NCBI GenBank assembly: GCA_018466975.1
Contig: CM031562.1
Coordinates: 1,054,001-1,118,000, forward strand
DNA from: Sparassis latifolia
Taxonomy: Eukaryota; Basidiomycota; Agaricomycetes; Polyporales; Sparassidaceae
DNA: 64,000 bases
Direction: 5' to 3'
How positions within the stretch are numbered: the stretch's first letter is position 1; every line of letters starts with the position of its first letter. Position numbers and translations under genes: made by a program. Positions 55,493 to 64,000 of the stretch are shown here, piece after piece. The notes under the pieces are model-generated. The model was not told the DNA's origin. It ran no database searches and was given only the letters and a program-made list of their open reading frames with translations.

Positions 55493-56860
55493 ATGTCGTC
55501 TTCTCACAATCCATTCCGAACGCCAAAGGCCTCGCCAAACACAACAGGTGTTCCCTCGACGTCGACGTTGCCCAACGGCGTTATCCACGACGAGGCCAGC
55601 CCGAGGCCACACATCGTGGTACGCACACCGTCACCGAGTTCTCCGCCAGAAGACCTGCCGCATGGCCCAGAACATTTACCTCCCAGGAGCTCGTCAGACT
55701 CAGAGAGGCGGGTGTCACCACCCGCAGAGGATCTGATCTCTGAGGACCTACCGCCAGCGTACACCCCAGCACCAGATGTGGCAGAGGGCGAAACGACGAT
55801 TGAGCTGGGCCCACGGCGACCCTTCCAAGAGCCCCCACGACCTCCTCAGCATCCATACTACCGCTCTCCAATGCCGAACGCCCCACAGCTGACAGGGTCG
55901 GGCTGGGCGAGTTATCCTGGTCTCATTCGGGCACAACCCACCGGTATGCCCTATCTCAGGCAGAACCCACCGCTCCCCCCACGCCACTCCTCGAGATCAG
56001 GGAGAGACGGCCGCCCCAGCTCGGCCCCCAATGACGAGAATCTCTCGGATTTTGCACGCGATTTCTATGCGGCTGGGGCAGCGGACACGAGGGCGCTCGC
56101 TGCAGAACCTGAGATTCCGCCGCGACCGAGCTCGTCGTCGGGTAGGTATGCCCCTCCGTCGGGGAACCCCCCACAAGACGACGGGCGGCCTACAGAGTTC
56201 CCCACCCCGGGTCACCCACTCTTGAGGAAGGGGAACGTCCTCGTGTATCCTGCAGGTTACGAATGTAGCAAATGTGCGTATCTGTGCGATATGTCTTCTG
56301 TCCCTGCGTAGCTCACACCATGTACCTGCTTTCCTCTTCTCTCATCCGCATCTGTGATGCCAGGCCGTAACACGGGCTACAAGAACAATGACCCATTACT
56401 GCCCTGTTCGAAGTGCTGGGATCGGTATTCCCGGCGTTTCGCAGGTCCGTTGGTCTACACGTCCTGGGGCCGCGACATGACGTCTAGCACGGGCGGCGCG
56501 CGGACGACCCTCCAGCGCCCACTCCCAAAGTTCACGCCCCCGCAGCTCTCTGTAGACACGCGCTCGGGGCACCGTGCAACGCAATCGTTGGGAGCGTCGT
56601 CCTCGCGCGTCCTGCCTGTCGCTGGTGGAGGTGTTCCGATGTCACCGTACCTCGATCCACTCCAGCGCATGTCACCTTCGGGGTCGAATGTGCGCCTTGT
56701 CTCCAACCCGCCCCGCGGTGCGGCCGTCGTGCAGCCCGGAGACCCGCGTATCGGTGGCCGGTTGTGTTGGCGGTGTGGTGGGTCGGGTACGACGACGTTC
56801 TTGATCTTCGACGAGATGCCGTGCAGCGTGTGCAATGGAATAGGCCGAACTTTCGGGTAA
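55493..56860 (+). CDS. HUA1-like proline-rich protein with CxxC zinc motifs
   Basis: About 425 aa, exons 55493-56273 and 56364-56860 (donor GTGCGT, acceptor GCCAG). The N-terminal 250 residues are Pro/Ser-rich and disordered (SSPPEDLPHG, PPAYTPAP, PFQEPPRPPQHPYY). The intron falls inside a zinc-finger-like unit: YECSKC joins RNTGYKNNDPLLPCSKCW, giving CxxC-x(n)-CxxC. The C terminus has RLCWRCGGSGTTTFLIF and MPCSVCNGIGRTFG, DnaJ-zinc-finger-like CxxCxGxG repeats. This arrangement is that of yeast Hua1, a cytoplasmic protein with a DnaJ-like zinc motif that has been linked to actin patches and endocytosis. PPxY-like PPAY near residue 88 could bind WW domains. Function is inferred from family only. 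Confidence 0.75.
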
Positions 56861-57419
56861 TTATATCGTGGCTCTTTGGACTCGCTCGATTGCATTACAA
56901 GGAGGTTGCACTATCATCGAGGTGTGTTGTGATTGTCTCAGTGTATTCAATCCTGCTGTAGAATCTAGCGTCGTATCGTGCATACTGTAGCATCACCATC
57001 CAGCTTTTGGTTGATATTTAATGCGGTCTTATTTACGTTCGGTACAGCGGTCATGTAGCGATTCCGGTACAATCAATCTGGTCATTATACTCCGAAAACG
57101 AGGGCATCATGCTGTGAAAAAACTCTTAAGGGGCGTGCGTAAGATATCTGGGGAGGGGGCAATTACGTATGTATACCTAGATCCCACGCGCGCAAGACCG
57201 CGCAGAACACCAAGTGGCGGAGACAACAGAGAAGATGAGGGACCAGCATGGATCCTCGACGCCGGGAAACAATGAGGTATACCTCTTCAGGGCAGTACCT
57301 CGCCCGCATAGAGCCAAACTTATTACAGCAACACATCAATAAACCGGACTGACGAGTGATAGCCGCGAACAGCAGCGGCTACCGTGTTTAGTAACGATTT
57401 GGACGATTCACCAACCAAC
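56861..57419. other. Intergenic between convergent genes
   Basis: About 560 bp holding the 3' flanks of the HUA1-like gene (plus) and the laccase (minus). No gene seen. Confidence 0.5.
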
Positions 57420-59615
57420 TCAGTGATCGGTGAGAGATAGCGCGTCGTAGATAGGGCAAAGATCTGACCATGCAGCTACACCGGAGGAATTAACGTCAGT
57501 GCACTGCTTCGAGTGTTATCTGAGTGAACACTGACGAGGCGGGGTCTCCGTTGTCAGCGTGGGCGCCTCGGCCATGACGACAGCAAAACCGTTCGCCAGG
57601 TGCCTATCGATGTGGCAGTGGAGCAGCCATGGGCCCGAGTTGTTGGTCTGCAAGGAATGCTTAACGCAACTCGAGAATCAGAGGTGCACAACGTACATTG
57701 AATCGGACGGTGACATTGTCGCCAGCAACGCCGATGTTGACCGTGTCCCGCTGCACCGGGTTATCGTAATTATAAACGTCACTAGAGGCGCTGCGGACGA
57801 CAGAAAATGTGTGCTGCAGTATGTTCGTCACTTTTGCAGACACTGATATGAATACATTTATTGGCTCACCCCGTGCAAGTGCAGCGGATGCCCACCTCCC
57901 ACGACACCCCCGGGAATGGACAATTGGATCGTTGAATTCGAGGGCAATGTGTACACGCTGCCAGCCGGAAGGAGATCCTGAGCACTATAAACACCGCTCA
58001 GGATCTGCAGGAGGACGGGCACCGGGGGCGGAACGAAGGTCACGCTGTTCATAAAAAATTTGGTGCCGTTCTGTGCGGCATGAGACGATCACTGGGGCTC
58101 GTATGAAGTACCAAAAACGTGGACTTACGTTAGTCGTAATTAGATTGAGAGCGAGGTCTATGCCGGTATCCGTGGGTTCACCTGGCTACAAATGTATAAG
58201 TAAGTAGCTTTTCACATGCATGAACGTGGTCGTAGATACTGACAGCTTGTGCACCGATGAGCGGGTGGAGGTTGGTCTCTGCCAGCGGAGAGATGCTGAC
58301 AGATTGGTTTGTTTGAGGTCCTACAGTTGGTGCACCGTCGTAGCGGAGTATAGCATAACCAGCGGGCCCCCTGTTTGGTAGAGCGCGAACCCAGTAATTG
58401 TTAATGGGCTGATTAGCTACGAGCTAAGACAAGGGTGCCATAAGACACCGTTCGATTACCCAGAAGTGGCGTGGAAGTTATTACAATGAAGGAGTATCGT
58501 TGCGCCGCATAAATCTGCAAAGAATCAACAACGAGTGGGTCCGTGTTCACGCCATCCGTCTCAATGATGGTCATATTGTGACCATCGATGGAGAAAATAA
58601 AATTCGGGTCGCAGGAGATGGAGACAAGACGAATACGGTACCTACGCAGATATCACCTTCAATGTATGGGCGAGCCAGTGTCTGAAATATACATACCGCA
58701 AACCTTGCTGGACAGTGATGACAGCTAAGGGAGTGTCCGAACCATTGTAGGAGGGACCTAATCCGTTGATCAGGGTGGCATCAGGTGTTCTAGGTAGAAG
58801 ATCACAATCAATCACGCGTTAATATGTGTTCCATGGTCAATAATACGCACGGTACAAGTGGCTCCAAGGCCGCTGCGACATGATACCAATCGGCAAGGGT
58901 TATAATGGTACTATCTAAATAAAATTATGAGACTCATTGAACCACCGTGACAGTTGGAAGGGTCTCACCGTTGTCGACATCGTACATGTCAGCAAAGGGA
59001 TCGTCGGGGTCGTACACAACGAAAGCACCTCGCAGCCCATCGCAGTACTGAGTTGCAAGATGACTGTGATACCAGAAAGTGCCTAAAAGTGAACGTGTCA
59101 GCGTCCATTGGAAGACAGCTGAGGCGGACGAGCTCACCAGCCTGGTCAGGTATAGTGAAGTCATACAAAAACGAGTCGCCAGAAGCGATGGGACACTGGC
59201 TCACAAATGCCACTCCGTCCGCCCAGTTAGTTCCGGTCTGATAAATTCCATGCCAATGCTACACAGCATGCAAACTCAATAAGGACTTCAACCCGAGAAT
59301 AGACGAAATATACAATGGAGGTGGTCTTCAGCATGGTTTCATTCGTCAACAAGTTGTTCACATTGATCTGAAAATTATCCCCCTACAAAAATGATGAGCA
59401 ACATTTGTTCTGCAGATTGACATGAAAATTTTCACCTTATTACCGGCGATCACAGGACCCGGGAAGGTACCTCCAGCAAGAACGGCAGGGCGAAGATACC
59501 CATCGGGGGCGATATCGGCATTGATGATGGTCAAGTCCGTCGTAGGTCCAATCGCAGCGAAAGCAATTGCCACAAACATGAGCACGAAGGCAGAGACAGA
59601 CACTCGATTCGCCAT
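57420..59615 (-). CDS. Laccase (multicopper oxidase), secreted
   Basis: Blue copper oxidase that oxidises phenols and reduces O2 to water; in wood-decay fungi involved in lignin and phenolic turnover. ATG at 59615 opens a signal peptide ([20 protein letters not shown]) followed by [19 protein letters not shown]. About a dozen short introns, all GT-AG, keep the frame to TGA at 57420-57422. All four copper signatures are present: L1 [16 protein letters not shown]2 [20 protein letters not shown]3 HPLHLHGHTFSVV (split by an intron after HLHG), and L4 [15 protein letters not shown]. The T1 axial position is Phe, the type linked to high redox potential. L4 has Arg where Trp is usual (HCHIDW). The last intron (donor GTCAGT, acceptor GTGTAG) is needed to reach the family C terminus [13 protein letters not shown]; without it translation stops at 57516. 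TATAAAT (minus, 59674-59680) is about 60 bp upstream. Appears functional. Confidence 0.93.
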
Positions 59616-61102
59616 TGAGGAAGCTTGGTTTGTCGAGAAGGGGAATTGGCGACCTGCAGACCGAATCCGGGAAATTTATATGCCTGCGTATACGCCCACA
59701 GGAAATGCTCGTTATGCACTCGGCGGAGGTAACATCTCAACACGAGAACAATTCTTTTAATCAAGAACTATATTCGCGCATTATCAGCATGAGATGTTCC
59801 ATGCTAAGAAATACTAAACGTTCAGGGGTAACGTACCACACGGCTGGCTGGGAGCGCCATCGAGCACCACGTATATTGACCGGCGATCATCTGCGATACC
59901 ACAGGTGCGGAGATGAGGTTTGAATTAAGCAATTCATCTCTTGTTGTCTCAGCACTCCAATAGCTACCCGTATAAGCTGCATATAAGCGGAGACGCAACA
60001 CGATAATTGTTTATAGGATATCGCACCTGTCGTTAGTTGTTGCATTTGCGTCATACTTCGGTGCCCATACCGAATAGGTGGCTGGGTACCTTGTTAGGTA
60101 TCTCCAGAAGCCCCAGCTTGATTGAGGGCGTGGAATGTCAGACGCCCAAGGCAGGGTCCTTTTCGTCTACTCTCCGACAATGGAGAGGGCGCTTCTGAAG
60201 TCATACTTTGCGTAACAAATTGAATTTGTTCCATTGAACAATATCATCCATGAGAGTCGTTGTTCTTCAGTAACGGTCGGTCCAGACGGAACTCGTATGT
60301 AAAACGCGACCCTGACTCTTCAAAAAATCTAGTAATTGACGTTAATATATGCAGTAATACAAAGCGGCACTGCATGAGAGATAGGACCAACATGAATGGT
60401 GAACCTGATGCTCTGGAAGACCAACGAAAATGCCTACAATAGAATAAGCCAGTTACCGTGCCGAGCAAGCTTGCCAGGAGTCTGGAAGTGCATTGTGCAG
60501 ATGCCGCATTACAACTACTTGCAATCCTCGGCGCAAGAGCAGTCACACAATCGAACTATATAGAGCGACTTGGACAGAAGGAACAATTTGAAGTTTTAGA
60601 AGATCAAGCGCCCGTTCTTACGCATTCGCGGAGTTTCAAATACGGTGATTGGACGCCGTCGATGTGTGCCGCCTTCTGCTTTCGCTGTAATCGCCCGCTC
60701 CAAACTCTCTGGGTGGAGTATTTTGCTCATAAATATTGCTTTTTATGTAAAGCAGTCAGCTCATGTCAATTAGGAAGGCGGCTCACATCGAGTCCAAGCA
60801 CTGTAGGTGTAGTCATCCCCGTCAGATGGGTCACCTTCCCGTATAGGTAGGTCACTTTCCAGTATTGATGGAGCGGGTGACTAAGTGGAGTCTGGGTGGC
60901 TCGGCAGCGACGCCAAACGAGAAGGTGGGACGACGTTTACAGGAAGGTGAGCGACCGTCATGTGTACACCGCCAGTACAGTAGTACTTCAAAGCTTCACA
61001 CACGGTGCTGCCTCACCGTGGCTGCCAGCAGCGCTGTGCCATACTACTAGAGTAAGTTTGCTGTACATCCACGTCTTTCCTACGCGGCTTGTAAGGCTAC
61101 GC
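59616..61102. other. Laccase promoter and unassigned sequence
   Basis: The first 400 bp or so should be the laccase promoter, with TATAAAT on the minus strand at 59674-59680. Beyond it, frames at 60244-60546 (minus, hydrophobic) and 60458-60850 (plus) have no recognised motif and I do not call them genes. Confidence 0.4.
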
Positions 61103-61585
61103 TTACTTCGGGGTTTTCATTGTATGCTTTTTCTGCCATTGAAGAATAACACCCGGATATCTCTTATCCGCGGCGATTGGATCCAATTTGAACTTGGGTT
61201 CGAGGAATCTCTGCGTTTGAATCGTGATGCATGACCTCCTAGAAGGAGACTGTGATAGGACGTATGTCCACTCATGCAGGCACATCAGTTGTGTGGTTCC
61301 AGGTACAAAACCATGCGATATTATGCCGCTAAGTGAAGTGAGACTCTGCACGCGTGTCAGCCCTTGGAACTCATTCGAAATAATCAGGATCCGCCGTCTT
61401 TCCGATATTGCGATCACTCCTATCGCTGCCGACTCGCGCAAAACTCCTCCATCGCATAGACTTGTCGTCCATATTTTGCACGTCGTGTCAGCGAGATCAG
61501 TAAGCCAGGTTCCCGTAAGCGTGGGCGGGTAAAAATGACAGAAACACCTCTTGATACTAATCCTTGGCTTGCTAACACCGTGCAA
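61103..61585 (-). CDS. Unrecognised open frame, possibly a gene fragment
   Basis: 160-residue frame with fairly protein-like composition (TGTWLTDLADTTCKIWTTSL, DGGVLRESAAIGVIAISERR, RILIISNEFQGLTRVQSL). More scraps in other frames occur upstream on the same strand to about 62532 (LDASAILQRMSVLARRRRYE; VLHDVFKITEKMTRGILDRC), so a decayed or multi-exon minus-strand gene may span 61103-62532. I could not join them by splice sites. No family recognised. Confidence 0.25.
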   Translation of the reverse strand: MHGVSKPRISIKRCFCHFYPPTLTGTWLTDLADTTCKIWTTSLCDGGVLRESAAIGVIAISERRRILIISNEFQGLTRVQSLTSLSGIISHGFVPGTTQLMCLHEWTYVLSQSPSRRSCITIQTQRFLEPKFKLDPIAADKRYPGVILQWQKKHTMKTPK

Positions 61586-63131
61586 TATTCTGTAGTCAGT
61601 ATAACAGGATTGAACCGTAGCACTCTATGCGGGAGGTCGGCATTCTCACGCGCTGTGGCTGTTGTTCCTTGATACTCGAGGCTCTACCTGGCATGCAGCA
61701 CTCCTTTCGCGTTTATATCAAATGGGTACGTTCAGATCCCCGTTCAATCCATACGCCACGAATCTCCGACGTGCCCTTCTGTCTCAATCTATCGTATACC
61801 AGTTGGACTCAGAAAGCCACTCCGGGCCATGGGCGATGCATACCTTCCAGTATAGATGAATGACCTATCGTCGAATGTCCTGCACGCCGTACCGTCATCT
61901 GGGCTTCAAGACTGCTGGATAATCAGACTAGCCTGCTCATACCGTCTACGCCGTGCCAGTACCGACATCCTTTGCAAAATCGCCGAAGCATCTAAACGTG
62001 AATGCCAGTCACTTCCCGCGAGTTGCGAATGGTCTCGCTGCATCTCTACCAAACTATTATTCTGATTTTGGTGGAACACATTCGCGGTGAACAATGCGAT
62101 GCCACTGTTGATTGGTGTCGAGGGGCTCCTACATCTGGCCACGGAAGTCCCACGAAGGTATACAGCAATGACAAAACAGAAGATTTGTTTACTGGGTCAA
62201 GTTACCACCTGCTAGGTTCTGCAAGTGCAGTCCGTCGTGGCATTCTCGAATCCAGGGTCCCTTGTTCGCGCACATGTACACCTGTCCAGGATGCCTCTTG
62301 TCATCTTCTCCGTGATCTTGAAAACGTCATGAAGAACTTTGTCTGGCATCGGTCCCCGAGTCGAATTCGGTCTGACATTGTTCTTGTCCCCAAAACCGAC
62401 TTGTTCCGTGTCTACTCCGCATGCAATCCGTTGCTTTATCGATGCACCTTTTTGTTCCCGCTTTTCACTGTTGTATCCATACGCCATAAGACAATGTCGT
62501 GGATCCGGCGTCTGGTTGCTGGGGATTGGCAACTTTGGTGAATTGTGCGGACAGCGTGGGCACTGTTCTTCTTCCCATGAACGAAGTCGACGGTCGTCGC
62601 CTCCTTGGGCGGACCAAGTGCGGAAGTGAGGTCCCCTTAGTCACTATAGTAACTATTCTCATCACTCACACTGCCGACGACTCGGACAAGGCACATCGTT
62701 CGCGATGAGCAGCCTCCATCAGATCTCGCCTGGGTACTGATCCTTAGACTATCCTCGCATTTATTCTTCCACCTTCCCGCAAGGTCCCCGGGCTGGGTTG
62801 TACATAGCGAAATTGACAGTCTGCCGTGCCTTCTTGAATTTCGATAATGCTATCTATAGCACCGCCTCTCCTCCCGCTCCTCACTCCCTACCGCCTCGTA
62901 CATGTAAGTAGCATTGCAAATATTGGTACGCTATAGAGACCGGTCAAGAGTCTAATACTAGTACTGCTAGCTAGTCATTAGCTCCATCGATAAATTTGAT
63001 GCCTCACGCAATCGTGGCCAACGTACCAAGAGAATGCCTCGTGACATGTTGACACTGGAGCCTTGGGATGCGTGCGGGTGCCAACTTCACGCGTTCCTGA
63101 CTACAATCTTGCAAAGAAAAAGACAGTTACA
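61586..63131. other. Unassigned sequence, scattered coding-like scraps
   Basis: See the entry at 61103-61585 for minus-strand scraps. Plus-strand frames at 62002-62541 and 62499-62708 are antisense to them and unsupported. From about 62900 the base composition becomes clearly more A/T-rich. Confidence 0.3.
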
Positions 63132-63431
63132 ATGGTATATGAATGTCATATGTATGTACAAAATGCAAGAAAACCCAACAATGATTGTTATGGACTTGTG
63201 AACAACAAGTGCAAAGCAGAATATCTGGAGCGAGGAACAACAGCATGTCGCGGGGATGTTACAATATTTCGCAAAAATGTCCAAATCACGAACGGGACTG
63301 GACGCACCGAACCCCATAAAAATGAATTGTCAAAAAGTCCCTCATACACCGAGAAATGGATAAAACAACAGAAGTACATCGGCACCGAAGATGACCGAAC
63401 CAACGTCACTACACAAAACATGAAGAGTTAA
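63132..63431 (+). CDS. Orphan open frame in an A-rich patch
   Basis: From ATG at 63132 a 99-residue frame with five Cys (VYECHMYVQNARKPNNDCYG, NNKCKAEYL, TTACRGD) and a Lys/Thr/Asn-rich end. Lower GC than the surrounding genes. No signal peptide, no known motif. It ends 21 bp from the stop codon of the convergent gene at 63452. It may be chance or a transferred fragment. Confidence 0.2.
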   Translation: MVYECHMYVQNARKPNNDCYGLVNNKCKAEYLERGTTACRGDVTIFRKNVQITNGTGRTEPHKNELSKSPSYTEKWIKQQKYIGTEDDRTNVTTQNMKS

Positions 63432-63451
63432 CGAGTGTGGAAATTTGCGCT

Positions 63452-64000
63452 TTAATTTGGTACGCGGAGGACGTCGCCCTGGAAGATGAAGTCTCCTCGC
63501 TCGTGCAGGGCCATCGCACCTTTGATTACTTCCGCGGTATCGTAGTCTTCATGCTTGTCCGGAGGCATGGCAGCGTTCAAGTAGGTGACTAAAGCCGCGA
63601 TGGTTAACTCGTCATTCTGATCGAACGTCGACTTGAACAAGTGTTTGACGGACCCGAAGATGAAGTCAAACCTAGGCCTACGTTAGCGCTCAACTCACAT
63701 TGTTCGAAGAAAGCCTCCTACCGTCCAGAGGGCGAATCGAGGTCCGTGTATCGAGGCCGCAGTACGTCCGGGTCCATATCGTAATCTCCATCCGCGTCGT
63801 CGTCATACCCGGAGATATCGAACATCGACACGCCAACCCCCCCCTGCTTCTCCTCATCTTCCTGGCGCAGTTGAGTGAGAGCCTCGGCCTTCGCCTTCTT
63901 CCTGGCCTCGCGCCTCTCTGCACGCCTTCTGCCTTTCTCCTCCTCTGTGCCTGATTCAACGCCTTCTTCAGACTCGGGCCCATCGCTGTCGTCCGCACCC
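63452..64000 (-). CDS. 3' end of an unidentified gene running off the window
   Basis: Two exons are visible. The upstream one enters from the right edge and ends at about 63722 (SGR, donor GTAGGA). It codes an acidic/basic linker: DDSDGPESEEGVESGTEEE, RAERREARKKAKAEALTQL, then VSMFDISGYDDDADGDYDM and LRPRYTDLDSPSGR. The last exon, about 63675-63452, reads RPRFDFIFGSVKHLFKSTF, ELTIAALVTYLNAAMP, AEVIKGAMALHERGDFIFQG and ends DVLRVPN-stop, which looks like a small helical winged-helix-type end domain. The layout recalls C termini of replication-licensing (MCM3-type) proteins, but the match is too weak to claim. The 5' part lies outside the window. Confidence 0.6.

Noticed and set aside
57516..57518. 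TAA at 57516 as the laccase stop
   Set aside because: A GTCAGT donor just before it and a GTGTAG acceptor downstream restore the conserved [13 protein letters not shown] end, so this TAA is intronic.
1..64000. tRNA and rRNA genes
   Set aside because: Several GGTTCGA-like strings (for example near 1012, 8869 and 61192) were inspected; none has a matching A box, acceptor stem and anticodon arm.

Overview
The window is a nuclear chromosome segment of a filamentous basidiomycete, most likely a wood-decay agaricomycete. The evidence is the many short (about 45-70 nt) GT-AG introns, a typical basidiomycete laccase, F-box and BTB genes of the kind that expand in Agaricomycetes, two CsbD-like stress proteins, and a chromodomain Ty3/gypsy retrotransposon. 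The species cannot be named from the sequence alone. Exon structures were worked out by hand from splice signals and family motifs; no searches were run.

Left part (0-24 kb): two head-to-head genes for small single-pass membrane proteins with PPxY tails (121-726, 1221-1910); a decayed coiled-coil gene (2632-4642) followed by about 5 kb with no intact gene; a MADS-box transcription factor (9685-11672) whose MADS exon is damaged by a 47-bp duplication; an aldo-keto reductase (14237-15524) and an AYR1-like short-chain dehydrogenase (16085-17383), both on the minus strand; a head-to-head pair of CsbD-like genes (18130-18575, 19085-19512) sharing a promoter with three TGACGT cores; a BTB protein (20085-21176); and a second, distantly related aldo-keto reductase (22228-23527).

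Middle part (24-43 kb): an F-box family zone, with one intact F-box gene (24025-25791) and two decayed paralogues (36912-38455, 40478-42024) in duplicated surroundings. A complete 9,233-bp LTR retrotransposon (26192-35424; identical 291-bp LTRs, CTGAG target duplication) sits in a tandemly duplicated F-box upstream segment. Its LTRs look brand new, yet its pol has two frame breaks and a stop codon.

Right part (42-64 kb): two copies, in opposite orientation, of an apparently undescribed non-autonomous TIR element of about 540 bp with 9-bp target duplications (42423-42958, 47401-47948) flank an FAD-dependent monooxygenase (44568-46721). Then come a 360-405-bp tandem repeat array (49321-50580), a gene-poor stretch, the ESCRT-I gene VPS28 (54014-54974), a HUA1-like zinc-motif protein (55493-56860), an intact laccase (57420-59615), poorly coding sequence, and the 3' end of an unidentified gene running off the right edge.

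The genes do not form one pathway. The laccase, monooxygenase and reductases fit a saprotrophic oxidative lifestyle but are not arranged as a cluster. The strongest candidates for something new are the 9-bp-TSD TIR element, the MADS exon rearrangement, the long unassigned tail of the retrotransposon polyprotein, and the tandem array.
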